Assembly: GCF_021869535.1 (NCBI RefSeq)
Contig: NW_026262701.1
Span: 3,983,501 to 4,047,500 of the forward strand
Source of the DNA: Mytilus californianus
Lineage: Eukaryota > Mollusca > Bivalvia > Mytilida > Mytilidae
Direction: 5' to 3'
Length of the DNA stretch: 64,000 bases
Notes under the pieces: model-generated
Told to the model about the DNA's origin: nothing
Seen by the model: the letters and a program-made list of their open reading frames with translations, nothing else
Database searches by the model: none
Program-made: the position numbers and the translations under genes
Shown here: piece after piece, positions 1-11,313 of the stretch
How positions within the stretch are numbered: the first letter of the stretch is position 1
Layout of the letters: each line of letters opens with the position of its first letter

Positions 1-490
1 CAGTGTCACGTGTATGTTCACAACTGTCTTTCGAGTCATATCATGCTTTTATGTTTTCCGAGACTTCCATTTTTCATGCATTCTTGTAGACGTTTGTCTG
101 TGGTCATTTTTTCATATAGACAAAGTAAATTTGTATTCTTGTCTTTCATTTTTGCTTTGTACCTTGTCTATATGCCATGACTGCTGTACCCCTATTTTTG
201 AAATTGTTACCTTTTATCTCTGTTTGTTTTGTTCACCTATTGTTGTCAATATAATGGAATTTTATACGACTGTCATACAATTGAGAGGTTTAGCTAGCTA
301 TAAAACCAGGTTTAATCCACCATTTTCTACATAAGGAAATGCCTGTACCAAGTCAGGAATACGACAGTTGTTTTCCATTCGTTGATGTGTATGAGATTTT
401 GATTTTTCCATTTGATAAGGGACTTTCCGATTTGAATTTTCCTTGGAGTTTGGTATTTTTGTTATTTTACTTTTTTGTATGATTCAAAAT
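1..490 (+). mobile_element. R1 repeat: 3' tail of a Penelope-like element (lineage W), 5' end outside window
   Basis: The stretch around 241-480 contains the R1 signature 'TTTAGCTAGCTATAAAACC' followed by 'CTGTACCAAGTCAGGAAT' and a TTATTTTACTTTTTT end. The same signature recurs at 8240-8460 (minus), 24385-24605, 24880-24995, 41050-41205 (minus), 45560-45860 and 50325-50440. At 8240-9370 the repeat sits directly downstream of a degraded reverse transcriptase on the same strand, so I read R1 as that element's 3' tail. The short reading frame at 14-334 lies inside the repeat and is not a gene. Confidence 0.7.
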
Positions 491-784
491 AACTCAGATG
501 CGCAGAATTCAATGTGACTTTGCCAGCTCACAAATACAAAACGAAGAGCACTTATACTGTCATAAACAACTAGCAAAGATAGCTTTTTTAAAAGACTGTA
601 GGACATTTTGTCTAAAGATATGGTTAGTTTGAACAGTTAAAATAGTACAAATAAACACATTGTCGATAAATCATTCAAATGCCAATTCTAAAAAAAAATA
701 TACTTCGATCTTTTTAATGTGTTATTGTATGTGTTGTTGTATGTTAGATTGCTATATCATTGAAGTATGCATTGATATATACTA

Positions 785-945
785 GAATACATATTTGTTT
801 AGGGGCCAGCTGAAGGACGCCTCCGGGTTCGGGAGCTTCTCGCTGCATTGCAGACCCATTGGTGGCCTTCGGCTGTTGTCTGCTCTATGGTCGGGTTGTT
901 GTCTCTTTGACACATTCCCCATTTCCATTCTCAATTTTATTGAAT
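785..945 (+). repeat. R5 interspersed repeat
   Basis: A block with 'GGCCTTCGGCTGTTGTC' and 'TCGGGTTGTTGTCTCTTTGA' recurs at 57228-57345, with a partial copy at 28385-28436. It is GC-richer than its surroundings and always ends in 'CCATTTCCATTCTCAATTT' or a near variant. I recognise it as a common mussel repeat but cannot assign it to an element class. Confidence 0.7.
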
Positions 946-1024
946 ATGCCTTGAACAGTACCTATTATCGTTTCACAGATTAGAAGTTTATAAGACCACA
1001 AAACAACTAATACATTGATCTTAC

Positions 1025-1778
1025 CATTGAAGTGATGGTTGTATCTGACATCGTTCACATTATGTGTGTCTTCATTATCCTGATATCTACATCCTTCTGC
1101 CCATCCGAGCGGGCATCCTGATTGCGATTTTGGAAGCGAGTAACTTCCACTTGGCCAGCTCACTTAAAATGAGTATAGATGGTTATAAATGCAGCAATAT
1201 ACAACTAACTGTAAAATTACATTTCATCAAATTATAAGCCTGGTATCGGTGGTGAGTTTTTCATCCACATGATTATATCGCTAAATTGATATTCACTGAG
1301 GTTTTAACTATTTTGTAAACACGTTTATTGCATTCAAATTATTATGTTGTTTGATTAATTTATGAATTAGTTACTTGCTTAAAATATAAAAGTGAAATTT
1401 TATGACGTGTATAAATTACAACACAAGAATTGAAAACATAAAACAGAATTACCTAAATCTTTTCTTTTTTGATAGACTCTAGATATAACTATTAATGAAC
1501 CACTAAATTCTTGACTTATATATATCCTTTTACATTTTTAATGGCATATAAGTAATTTCAAAGGGAAATTTTTGAGATAAAGGACATCATCAATATATAA
1601 TAAAAAGTGAAATGTTATGATTCTGTCAAATGATTTTTTTTCTGTGAAAATTATTGTACAATATACATATATCAAATAAGGTGCATCAATATAAAGCTCC
1701 TAATATTAGGGGAAATGTACAAAACATACCTGCGCAAGCAGATGCAATCATCAAGAACAGAATACACATGTTCCCCAT
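1025..1778 (-). CDS. Apextrin-like ApeC-domain protein, copy A (exons 1-2 only)
   Basis: Coding exon 1 is 1730-1778: it starts at the ATG at 1776-1778, encodes the signal peptide MGNMCILFLMIASACA and ends at a GTATGT donor. Coding exon 2 is 1025-1162, after a TTTTAAG acceptor and before a GTAAGA donor. It is 138 nt, phase 1 at both ends, and begins SWPSGSYSLPKSQSGCPLGW followed by AEGCRYQDNEDTHNVN. This matches the first strand block of the ApeC domain (WPxGxYxLP..GCPxGW.EG.RYxDxED). Exon order and phases are as in copies B and C. Exons 3-5 should lie at lower coordinates and are not found in 1-1024, so they are either beyond the left edge or lost. The family is secreted; mussel, amphioxus and sea urchin members are linked to microbe recognition and immunity. 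No break is seen in the two exons present. Confidence 0.8.
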
Positions 1779-1849
1779 CTTGATTTGTCCTATCTGATCT
1801 GTAAAAAGTAAAATGTCTTTATTAAATATTTTACTCTTTGTGTATAAAA

Positions 1850-2245
1850 TGCAAATCAGTTTTTGTTTCAACACGACGGTTGCCACACGTGGGGCAGAAT
1901 CTGCCTATCCTTCCGGAGCACATGAGATCACCACAGGTATCGGATGCGGTTCTCAATGCTCAGTCTTTTTTTTTTTGCCGTAATTTTGTTGGTCTGTCTT
2001 CAACTTATGAGGTTGATTCTTCATCTGATGGCTTCCGCCTCTTTCTTTTTTTTAAAGTCGAATATCTCTCAAGGGAAAAAATAAGTGTGTTTGTTGAAAA
2101 ATTCAGATATCTTAATATCTCAATGCTCTACAACTCCCTATTTTATTTGGCCTTTTTAACTTTAAGCGTCACTGATGAGTATTTTGTAGACGAAACGCGC
2201 GTCTGGAGTACAAATTTTAATCCTGGTATCTATGATAAGTGTTAA
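1850..2245 (+). repeat. R3 fragment followed by R6 end, inserted between 5' UTR exon and exon 1 of copy A
   Basis: Positions 1870-2050 match a diverged R3 tail ('CGGAGCACATGAGATCACC' and 'GCTCAGTCTTT'). Positions 2140-2240 carry the end of R6 ('GACGAAACGCGCGTCTGGAG', then 'AATCCTGGTATCTATGATAA'). They lie in the first intron of copy A and give a false 135-codon plus-strand reading frame. Confidence 0.65.
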
Positions 2246-2326
2246 AATTGATATAGATAAGACGCTTTATGAGCTGAAGCTTGCAATACGATCTTATTTA
2301 ACATTTTAAAACATTAAGATACATAC

Positions 2327-2395
2327 TTCAGATAATTTGGTCTTTAGCAATCTATCCACTGACTTCACTTGAAAGAAGGATGCTTCTTAATGTTA
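2327..2395 (-). other. Probable 5' UTR exon of apextrin-like copy A
   Basis: A stretch ending in a GTATGT donor on the minus strand aligns with the same position upstream of copy B (23369 onward) and copy C (51275 onward). All three contain a variant of 'CACTTGAA' and 'CAGTCTGT..A'. The 5' limit is estimated from the TATA-like site upstream. Confidence 0.5.
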
Positions 2396-2403
2396 AGTTT
2401 TAA

Positions 2404-2417
2404 TCAATTATATATCA
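2404..2417 (-). promoter_or_regulatory. TATA-like core promoter of copy A
   Basis: On the minus strand CTGATATATAATTG lies just upstream of the inferred 5' UTR exon. The aligned position in copy B reads CTGATATTTTATTGG. The pairing of the two supports it as a core promoter; no start site can be measured here. Confidence 0.4.
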
Positions 2418-2717
2418 GCGGAAATACAACTGACTATATAAATCGATGTATAAACTACAAGTACACTTTTGGTTTAAATGACATTATATGTACTGCGTAA
2501 AATTAATGCAACAAAAATACACACAACAATTACTTTAGGTATTCTTTATATATAAAACACATATTAAAAAGAAGGAGAAATATATATCTCTAGACAATAA
2601 ATTATATTCCAAAGGATGATTTTGGTTTGAAAATAATAAACATAAACATATCTAATTGTGCGCAAATTTGTAAGTAAACAGTATTTGATTACATGTTTAT
2701 TTTTCAAATCATTCCAG

Positions 2718-3589
2718 GAGCATGAACATTTTCACATTATGAGTGTCTTATACAGTTTGGAATGGCTTAGAGGGTTGCCGATTAGCATGAAGGTATTTTT
2801 TTTATGTTTTTGCATTGACTGCTATAAAATTTTCTGCAAACATGGCAATAATCAAACTCCATAGTATATCCACATTTATCTCTACCTTGAAATTTTCATT
2901 ATTTATGTTCATTATGTTTTTGTTTTATTATGCATCATTGTGTTTTAATTTTTCAACTTAATACCTGTGTTGTAGTTGTTAAAAGGTTTAACTTAGTTGT
3001 TTAATATTTCTTTCTTTTTGGATTTAAATCTGTTGCTTGTCTTGTGTTAGTGATTAAATGTTAGTTATATATGTTTCATATATTCAGATAAAAGCTGGAT
3101 AGAGCTGGTGTTTTATTATTTTATTCATTCCGCATCAAAATAATGTTATTTTTGTTTGATCTTATTTAATAATTTCTTAATGTTATCCATTTGTATTCTG
3201 TTTATTAGAATCAGGCGTTTGGAGCATGGACCACATTTTTTTCTATTACATATATTTATATATCATTTAGGTTTAATGTTTTTATTCAATGGTTAATACT
3301 ATCTCAACCTTACATCAGTTTTGTCTATTGACGAAGATTGATCCAGTTATATGGCATCTTATGTGAAAACAATGGAATCATATCGACCGAATTGTTCCTT
3401 TCTCTCCAGTTCCGTTTAAAACACGAGGAAGGGACACATAAACCACCAGTAGCTCAGAGGGAGTCAAAAGAGATTGATTCAAAGACGAGAAAGGAAGATG
3501 TTTTTTCTAAGCCTCTACGGTTGATAAGAAGTCTCAGTGTTAATGCAAGGGCAATTCATATGACAGATGATCTGTTTGAACAGTTATAA
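2718..3589 (+). CDS. Unidentified gene, two last exons (2718-2792, 3410-3589)
   Basis: The first exon is preceded by a long pyrimidine tract and ATTCCAG and followed by GTATTT. It is 75 nt, phase 0, starts EHEHFHIMSVLYSLEWLRGL and ends PISMK. The second exon follows TTCCTTTCTCTCCAG. It is 180 nt including the TAA stop, starts FRLKHEEGTHKPPVAQRESK and ends IRSLSVNARAIHMTDDLFEQL minus the first residue. Both exons are open in matching phase, and the second is hydrophilic and basic then acidic, unlike the translated repeats around it. I do not recognise the family. Earlier exons are not evident in the window; they could lie to the left or be hidden among repeats. It lies opposite the apextrin cluster, upstream of copy A. 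Confidence rests only on splice signals and composition. Confidence 0.4.
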
Positions 3590-4209
3590 GGTTTTCAAAG
3601 GTATTCATGCAAACGACAAAAAAAAAAAACGATTTGTTTGCGCACATTTACATATTTAGAAAGAAAAAGTTAAACGACTTTATTTTCAAACTTGGGGTTA
3701 CTATTTACTGTTTTGATTGTGTTCCAAATTGTTTTTAATTTCCGCTTATTGTACATCCTGATACTTAGTCATATTTCATGTCGTTTTATTTTATTGAATG
3801 TATTTAATTAAAGTGTTGTTTTTAAAACAATGAACGTTTTATATGAATAATAGGGGATGCTGTAGCAACCGAAAGACAAAAAAATTTCAACGACATCTAG
3901 AGATCAACATGAAGTTTTAACAATAAACAGAGGTTTATTAATATGCAAGCTCTAAATTGCCTTTTGAAAGAGTCTTTAGTAATTGTGAATATATTTAACA
4001 GAATAAATCAGCACCAAATCCTCCAAAATAACAAAAAATATGTATATCAAACATTACTTACATTAACAACAAAATAGGGTCAGATAGAGTGTATAGAAAA
4101 TCATTGCAGCCACGGTTTCGTTATTTGACAACTCTTGAGGTATCATTAATAAGAGAGGCGAAAGATACATACAAAAATTACAATGAGGGAGGGTTAAGAA
4201 CAAAACATG

Positions 4210-4735
4210 ATGAGTCCTGCTTTTTCTCGAATGTTACATCCCCGAATTTGTACTGACAATGAGTAGCACTAAAAGTGCTACGAATGGAGCAGGATGGGCA
4301 TAGCCTTCCAAAGCAGATCACCCCTAGTTTTTGGTGGGGTTCATTTGGTTTAGTCCTTTGTTTTTCTACATAGTGTTTTGTGTTCATTTGGCTTAGTCCT
4401 TTGTTTTTCTATATAGTGTTTTGTGTTCATTTGGCTTAGTCCTTTGTTTTTCTATATAGTGTTTTGTGTTCATTTAGCTTAGTGCTTTGTTTTTCTATAT
4501 AGTGTTTTGTGATTTTGTTTGTCTTTTCTATATACTAGTAGTGTTTTGTGATTTTGTTTGTCTTTTCTATATAGTGTTTTGTGATTTTGTTTGTCTTTTC
4601 TATATCGTGTTTTGTGATTTTGTTTGTCTTTTCTATATAGTGTTTTGTGATTTTGTTTGTCTTTTATATATAGTGTTTTGTGATTTTGTTTGTCTTTTCT
4701 ATATAGTGTTTTGTGTTCATTTGGCTTAGTTTGTC
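4210..4735 (+). repeat. Minisatellite grown inside an R3 tail (33-bp and 43-bp units)
   Basis: The left part is an R3 tail ('CCCCTAGTTTTTGGTGGGGT'). From about 4345 the next R3 segment is repeated: a roughly 43-bp unit (GGCTTAGTCCTTTG, then TTTTTCTATATAGTG) about three times, then a 33-bp unit built on 'GATTTTGTTTGTCTTTTCTA' and 'TATAGTGTTTTGT' six to seven times up to about 4705. A 33-bp unit keeps reading frames open on both strands and creates an 11-residue peptide repeat (KDKQNHKTLYR on the minus strand). This is not evidence of a gene. Confidence 0.85.
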
Positions 4736-4869
4736 TTTTCGTCATCTTTCTCTTTTTTGACATGTTTCCCTCCCTCGACTTATGAGTTTTAAATGTCCAC
4801 TTAGTATCTTCTTCATCATTTATACAATAACAATAAAACCAATATGACAGGCTTCTCATACAGATCACG

Positions 4870-6190
4870 TGGTACGATTTCTGTTTTCGTTTAGCAAGTT
4901 TAGATATTGTGGAGGATCAATTGTTCATAGTTTACTATCAAATTTACTCTCTTGGATTCATATAGAATATACCAAGTTTTCACATAGAAAGATTTATTGA
5001 TGATCTAAAATTACTTTTACATAAAATATTTTATGTATTTGTACTTCTTTTTGGTAAATTACATTATTAAAGATTTTTTTATTCGATCACTTATTTCCTT
5101 AGTTTGCAAGTAAAAAAACTTTGAAATTTATAACAGTTAAAAAAATATTGTTCATACAGCCTAAAACATAAAAGGTTTCGATCCGTTGCTGCATAGAAAG
5201 TCGATAAAAAACGATGATTTTCAAATAAAATTATCAAATATATTTTCCAGATCCGTGAGTAAATACGTTAAACTTAGACACACAGACCATTGTTTTGTGT
5301 ATTTTAATTATATGCAAGACGAAATGCAAAATTTTCTCCAAAAAAACAATGTAAAATAGCTTTCTATCTTTTAATTTTGTATTATTTGTGTATCGGTCAG
5401 CTTGCATTCTCTATTGTGTATTCTCGGGATTTTTAACTGATGAATGAAGAAATTCCAATGTTAATGATTTTGAAGTTAATAAAACTTTGTCCAGATTAAA
5501 AGCTGAAAATCAATTAAACGAATTCAATACACGAGTATACAGTTAATGTCCATGCCGTACGAAATAGTCACCCGGGTATAAGCAGTTTAATACGGGGATA
5601 CATGTGTATATTCCCGGCAAATAACGACAATTACCAAATTCGTTTTTTATGTATACATGCTAAGAAGATACATGTATGTATATTGTATAATAATTACAAC
5701 TGTACATTACTGCTTTTGTTTATAATTTTATTCAACAAATTTCGAATGTCCAGGTGATATCTACATGCCGTGTGCAGAATGTTGCCCCTCCCCTGCATAC
5801 AATATATTGTATACACTTTCTCGATAAAGTACAAATTAAGTAAAATATAAATTCAAGGGTAAACAAATAGCGAAATTTGAAGAAATCGATTCAATAATAT
5901 GGGTAAAACAATTTTAAAGCATCAAGCTTAAATCATAAGTCCTTGCTCTGATCACCCTTTTTACACTCAAACATAATCCACGAAAAGGCAATTAGTTGCA
6001 ATTTATCTGCTGTAAACAAAGAGACTATGGTGTTACGGTTCAAATTCGATGTTATATGAACCACACGTCTTTGCTGATTACAATACGATACTTGACAATG
6101 AAACTGCAGCGACAAAATGAATAAGTGGTTCCATAAACAACACGAATTCAGACGTAAATACTGGTAACTAAAATACTAATTTTTAAAACG
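4870..6190. other. AT-rich intergenic stretch, nothing recognised
   Basis: No exon, repeat signature or RNA gene could be supported here. The only reading frame of note (5933-6115, minus) lacks splice signals or any recognisable motif. Confidence 0.5.
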
Positions 6191-6191
6191 A

Positions 6192-6290
6192 TTATATTAA
6201 AATAAGAAGATGTGGTAAGATTGCCAAAGAGACAATTCTCCACAAGAGGCCAAATGACATAAAAAAGGCCAACAATAGGTGATTGTACGG
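6192..6290 (-). repeat. R4 fragment (end of PLE-X 3' tail)
   Basis: Minus-strand match to the terminal R4 block (variants of 'GTCTC.TTGGCAATC..ACCACATCTTCTTAT'), truncated to about 100 bp. Confidence 0.6.
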
Positions 6291-6514
6291 GATGTTAAGG
6301 CAAGGCAAAGATATGATCACACCTGCCATTTATCATTTATCTTTTATTACAATGACACACAGTTTAAAATAACACAGACCAAATAACAGAACAGTCCAGT
6401 AGGAACTCAAGCTTATGTAATACGTCGAAAGATTTTAAACTAGAATAAAAGGTATCATATCACTCCGTTGTAGAAGCATTGTTAGGAGGATAGTTACAAT
6501 GGGTGTACAGTCTC

Positions 6515-7770
6515 CTATGAATAATAACAGTAGTACAGTTTGGTTGTGTCTGTTTTCTTTGGATGACATCCGCTATCGCCACTGTTGTTTCTGTTGTCCT
6601 CGTAATCTGTCCGATTTTTCACGTACATGTTGGCATGTCGAGGTGAACTTGTACATATATAAAGGCTTACATGTTTGTAGGTTGATGTAACTGTAGGAAG
6701 ATCTATCAGACCTATAATAAAAATATAATTACTCCTGGTCAAATGAAGTTAACTTGACCTATATCTGAACATAAACAGATTGTTCTATTTTTTCGTTGTA
6801 AAGTCGTGTAGTATCTATTAAGCTTACAAAATTTATTTCATTTTTATTTTCATTCATTTTTCATTCGTACGTGTAGACTGAATAACCACCACCACCACCA
6901 AACCCCCGGTCACTTTACTCACATATTCTGCTGATATACATGAACTAATTATTAATGTTTAGATAAAGTAACTGGCAATAGATACAGGTTTCTTTAAAAC
7001 TCAAATACTACACCTAGCGCTAGCATTTGTTCTACAATAAATGACCGTTCAATTATTTACATTTCATAATAAAGTTCCTAGGGGGAAGATACTAGCTCTA
7101 TTGTAAGAAAACACTGACCCTTTTGTAATCTTTTCTTATGTGAAATGAAATGTACTTTTTTAAGTTTCTATTTTTTAAAATTTATATAGAGGGGCAGCTT
7201 ATAAGATGTAAAAAGGGAGAGGAATCAGGTCTAGAGTACTTTGTTTTTTGTCTGAGGAACCCTATGTATTTAGTGAAGATTTAAAAAAAAACTAAACTTT
7301 TTTTTAAGATGACAAAAATTCAAAAGTGAGAATCAATAGAAACAAAGGTTAGGGAAACAATCTTTTGATTTATCATGTACATGCAAATCAAGTTACCCGT
7401 CAGCATTGTCAGTTAAATGTAATTTCTGTGAAAACACTTTACAAAGTGGCATTAACTTACACGATAACGCTTATTGCGATCAATTTTACAAGTTCAATAC
7501 TTTACTGAAGTTCAATGTGCGTACACTAAATAACACGCAAAACATCATGAACACAAAAAATAACAACAAAAAACTGGTAATGAAGCCATAAGAGATCATT
7601 GAACACGAATACATGAAAAAAAAATTAGATTTAAAAATCAATAGTGAAGTATTTATATAAATGAAAAAAAAAACCAGATAAAGAATCTATTGAGCAATGA
7701 TTTACCAGCAACAGTAGTGTATAATTGTGTTCCTGTCTGGAAGAACACCACTTTTTGAGTTAGAATATAC
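6515..7770 (-). pseudogene. Apextrin-like copy A2, broken 3' fragment (part of exon 4 and exon 5)
   Basis: Exon 5 is 6515-6711, after a TTATAG acceptor. It starts SDRSSYSYINLQTCKPLYMY like copies B and C. It then loses bases in the block that should read RGM...DDEDDRNN, so the end of the domain (NSGDSGCHPKKTDTTKLYYC, then YYS and stop) is in another frame. Exon 4 (about 7693-7770) keeps SNSKSGVLP and the YYCC-like end with a GTAAAT donor, but has a 12-bp deletion in the middle. Homology stops before the WDDED block, where unrelated DNA including a LINE remnant begins. Exons 1-3 are absent up to the next gene. The flank from 6720 to about 7020 resembles the intron-4 flank of copies B and C, so this is a decayed duplicate rather than a retrocopy. 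Confidence 0.8.
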
Positions 7771-7779
7771 CAATTTTGT

Positions 7780-8207
7780 TGAATATGTATTGTCTTGTTA
7801 GAGCAATCCCAGGTAGCTGGAAATAAATTATTTCAGAATACGGTAGATTAGATATTATTGAAAATGATATTGTAGAAATCTCAAAAATGATTAAAAAAAA
7901 AAGAAATGTAAATATTTTTATCGATTGTCGAAAACATTAAAGACAATCCTTCAATATCACAATACAAATGGTCAGTGGATTTACACAGAATAATACAAAT
8001 TCATTTCGTTATAAATGTGGTTTAACAGAAACAGAAATGTATACTTTTTGCACTGAAACCAAAGGCAGCTTGTTGCATATCTTTTGGGAATGTGTATATA
8101 GTAGAAATATTTGGATTGTACTTCAAAATTTATTATCAAACTGTGGATTTACCCAGAAACAGATAGATGCAAGGGATGTTATTTTTTGGTATCAGGGAAA
8201 TTTTTGA
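7780..8207 (+). mobile_element. L1-like LINE remnant, C-terminal end of reverse transcriptase ORF
   Basis: A short 'LVRAIPGSWK' stretch at about 7795 is followed by stops. Then comes an open segment (7968-8207) with CGLTETEMYTFCTETKGSLL and HIFWECVYSRNIW. The C..C...E..LHIFWEC pattern is the zinc-binding-like end seen downstream of the RT in L1/Tx1-type LINEs. It abuts the truncated exon 4 of pseudogene A2, so its insertion may have removed the rest of that gene. Confidence 0.65.
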
Positions 8208-8239
8208 CCTATATAAAATATAAAATAACAAAAAAAACC

Positions 8240-9370
8240 GAAATCCAAGGAAAATTCAAAACGGAAAGTCCCTTAACAACTGGCAAACTCAAAAGCTCAA
8301 ACACATCAAACGAATTGAAAACAACTGTCATATTCCCGACTTGGTACAGGCACTTCCTTATGTAGAAAATGGTGAATAAAACCTGGTTTTATAGCTAGCT
8401 AAACCTCTCACTTGTATGACAGTCGCATAAAATTCCATTATATTGACAACAATGTGTGAGAAAAACAAACATACATAATAGGTAAAAATGTAAGAAATTG
8501 GGACCCAGCAGTCAACATTGTGTTTTAATTTTAATGACTATAAAAACAAACAACTTTGTAAACAACGAAAAACAAAACGGCATGTAGAGACTCTACAGAC
8601 AAAGCACATAAGAAATATGAAAAACAAGAATTAAATAATTAAAAAAATGACCATAGCACAATTACACAATGGCGGGATGTATAAATACCGAGCCACGCAA
8701 AAAGGATGTTACCAAACAAAATGGACAGAAAGTAAAGGTTAAAAATATACAAAGACAAATAAAAAGAACACTATGACACATCATTAAGATGATAAACAAC
8801 GTCAGTGCCTAGAATTTATACATAATTCATCATGTATTATTTGTGAAGTTGATACGGAATATTTATCAACAAAGTCTTGGTATCTCCCGATGAACTTTAA
8901 AAAAAGGACGAGGCGTTCTTGGACATAACCCTTGTTCATTAACTTTCTACTCAGACACTGGTGACGTTTTATAAAGTTTGAGTAGCAGCTGCAAGCTCTT
9001 AAATACCGAATGAGTTGGGAAATGTATGCAGGTGAAGTCGGTATATTGCTGCTAAGGTGGGGGAAATTTATAACTTCAAAATTAAAATCGTCTCGTTTAT
9101 CATAGATTATGGTACTGCTATGGGCGCTTATGTCAAATTCGAGTCATAATTCTAAAAATCAGGCAGATGAAACGGTGTCTATTGTTTCTTTAATTTCTAG
9201 TTCTGGAGGATATATTAATGGAACCCAATCAGAAAAGTTTAGATTGTTAATGGAACATCATCAATATATCTGAATGTGAAATTAAATGATCTGGCTTCTT
9301 TGGTCTTTAAGTGTTTGAAGGAACTCCGACTAATATGAAAATAAGAAGAGGTCGACAAGGAGAGACACAC
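8240..9370 (-). mobile_element. Penelope-like element W: degraded reverse transcriptase with R1 tail
   Basis: On the minus strand the segment 9370-8860 carries remnants of an RT. A block equivalent to FNFTFRYIDD lies near 9260-9300, followed by SYLD-like, DKRDDFNFE-like and PAYGVYxSQ-like blocks, all broken by stops and frameshifts. It runs directly into the R1 tail (8770-8240) with 'CTAGCTATAAAACCAGG' and 'CAAGTCGGGAATATGACAG'. The association of RT and R1 on one strand is the basis for calling R1 a PLE-W tail. No endonuclease domain is visible. Confidence 0.6.
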
Positions 9371-10139
9371 AGTTCGTTCAAATAGGAATGTCAAACAAAT
9401 TGTTGAAATACAATACAATATAATATATAATACAGTTCATCTTATAATGTTGATTTTTATATTTACAGTTGTAAAAGTTCAGGAAAAAAAACCCTCTGTA
9501 AAAGGTAGTACTGACCATTTAAAAATTATTGTATAAGAATAGAACAACATACGGTTAATTATTTATCCCCAACACAACAAGAATATATGTATATATATAA
9601 AAGGGTTGCAACTAAAATCTGTCCTAGGTGATTTAAATATGACATAACTTTGTACAATAATTGAAGTCATATCTATTTTTATTATTGTTATCTTGAAGTT
9701 GATGTAATAGAATAGACTTTGTAGGAAATATCTTAAAGACCATACATGAAACTGCACACGTCTAATCAAGCTTGATGTATTCTGTCTTAATGTCAAAATA
9801 AACAAATTACAAAAACATTTATAATTTTCCAGGTTTTAGATAAAAACATGTCTTCGAGACTTTCACTCATATTGATATTCCCAATATCAGATAGTCGGTA
9901 AGATAAATTCGTTACACGGTGTGCTAATACGATAAATACGAGTTCAGTAAATTCCATATGGGACGAGAGCGTCGTTCGCATTTACATTAAACTGATGATA
10001 ATTTATTCTTAGGTTAAGTCTTTGTCGTGTTTCACCGACACAGAATAGCAACCTAAAAGTAAATTCAATACTATACACAACATTAGATGCAGATAATTCA
10101 GATCCTTGTGACTTATAAGTGGATTGTAATATTCATATT

Positions 10140-10545
10140 CATTAACTGACACTGTCATAGCAAAAAAAAAAAGAAAACTATCAAAAGACAAACAGCAATA
10201 TACAAAACACAAAATAGAAAACCAATAACCCAGCAACACTCCACAAAACATCGGGAGTGATCCCATGTGCTCCGGAAGGGTAAGCAGAAATAGTTCCACT
10301 TGTCGTGTTGCCTATGTAAGTAAAAACCCGGTGATAAGTCTGATTCGGTAGGTGAATTTCTGGAGCACCTGAGATGACCCCTGGTTTTTGGTGGTGTTCT
10401 TGTTGCTCAGTCTTTGTTTAGTTTTGTGTACTGTTGTATGTCTTTTGGTCTTTTATTTATTTGCCATGGCGTTGTCAGTTTATTTTTGTACTTATGAGTT
10501 TGTCACTTTGGTATCTTTCGCCTCTCTTTTGTTAGCAGCAACAAA
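10140..10545. repeat. Two R3 tails in head-to-head inverted orientation
   Basis: 10140-10346 is R3 on the minus strand (with CCCATGTGCTCCGGAAGGGT). 10347-10545 is R3 on the plus strand ('CTGGAGCACCTGAGATGACC', 'GCCATGGCGTTGTCAGTTT', 'TTTGGTATCTTTCGCCTCTC'). The two arms could fold into an imperfect cruciform of about 200 bp per arm, although they differ at many positions. Confidence 0.7.
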
Positions 10546-11235
10546 TATGAAAACATCACTTTATAAATGGCATGCGTCCGCAGCCCTCTATCAAGGCAAA
10601 TTAGGGAATACAAGCTCTGGAATATCGTATCAACTGGGAGATATATATGCAGGCGCGAAAAGTTTTGTTCTCACCCGACCCTAATTGTCAATTTCTAGAT
10701 ATAAGTCTCGATATGAGGAAGACCTAGCTTTATTTCAAGTTGGGTTGGATAGATGCTGATAGTACATCATCTATATAGCGGAAAGTGAAGTTAAAGGTTT
10801 TCATTCTTCCTCCTTTATAACACAGCCTCATATGAATAAAGGAACAAGTCGGCAAAAAGAGGAGCACAGCTAGTTTCCATGAGAAAGGCGATAGTTTGTT
10901 GAAAAACACGTCCTTCAAACGTAACAAATATGTTGTCAATCAAGAAATAAAAAATCTTGATAATATCAGTGTCGGAGAATTTTTTGTTTAATTCACAGTG
11001 ATTTTTTAGAAAGTCAATTTATCCATCCCTAAGGCAATATATTTGTATTTACGTTGACCTTTTTATGAAACAACACAGGACCAATTCTTTCATTTTGTCT
11101 TTTAGTTTGGAACGAGGAATACTTTTGTAAGGGGTAGAACAGTCAAATTTTTTAATACTATTGAAAGCGGAAAAGGTTGTAATAGTATATATTATGCGTC
11201 ATAATTACGAATCCTAGACTTTCTTTCTATACATT
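10546..11235 (-). mobile_element. Penelope-like element Z: degraded reverse transcriptase
   Basis: Read on the minus strand, 11235-10546 carries RT remnants. They include a VFFNKL..IAFLMETSCAPLF-like block that replaces the usual IPMGTNCAPL motif, FNFTFRYIDDVLSAS near 10760-10795, and SYLDIxLEI- and GEN-like blocks near 10690. Frameshifts and stops occur throughout. It lies directly beside the R3 pair, and R3 follows RT-Z at 49800-50310 and 35935-36360, so I place this copy in the same lineage. Confidence 0.6.
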
Positions 11236-11313
11236 TTCTTAATTTTAAAGATTGAGAATTAAGGGGTGTCAAATAAAATTGAATTTTTAAGTAAAGATAA
11301 AGTAGAAAACATT

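Noticed and set aside
3180-3271. Possible exon between the two unidentified exons (after TTTATTAG, before GTTTAA)
   Set aside because: The phase does not fit the following exon and the translation is a low-complexity hydrophobic string.
4479-4868. 129-codon minus-strand frame with repeated KDKQNHKTLYR and the matching plus-strand frame
   Set aside because: Both arise from a 33-bp minisatellite with no stop in any of the relevant frames; no start context or flanking exon.
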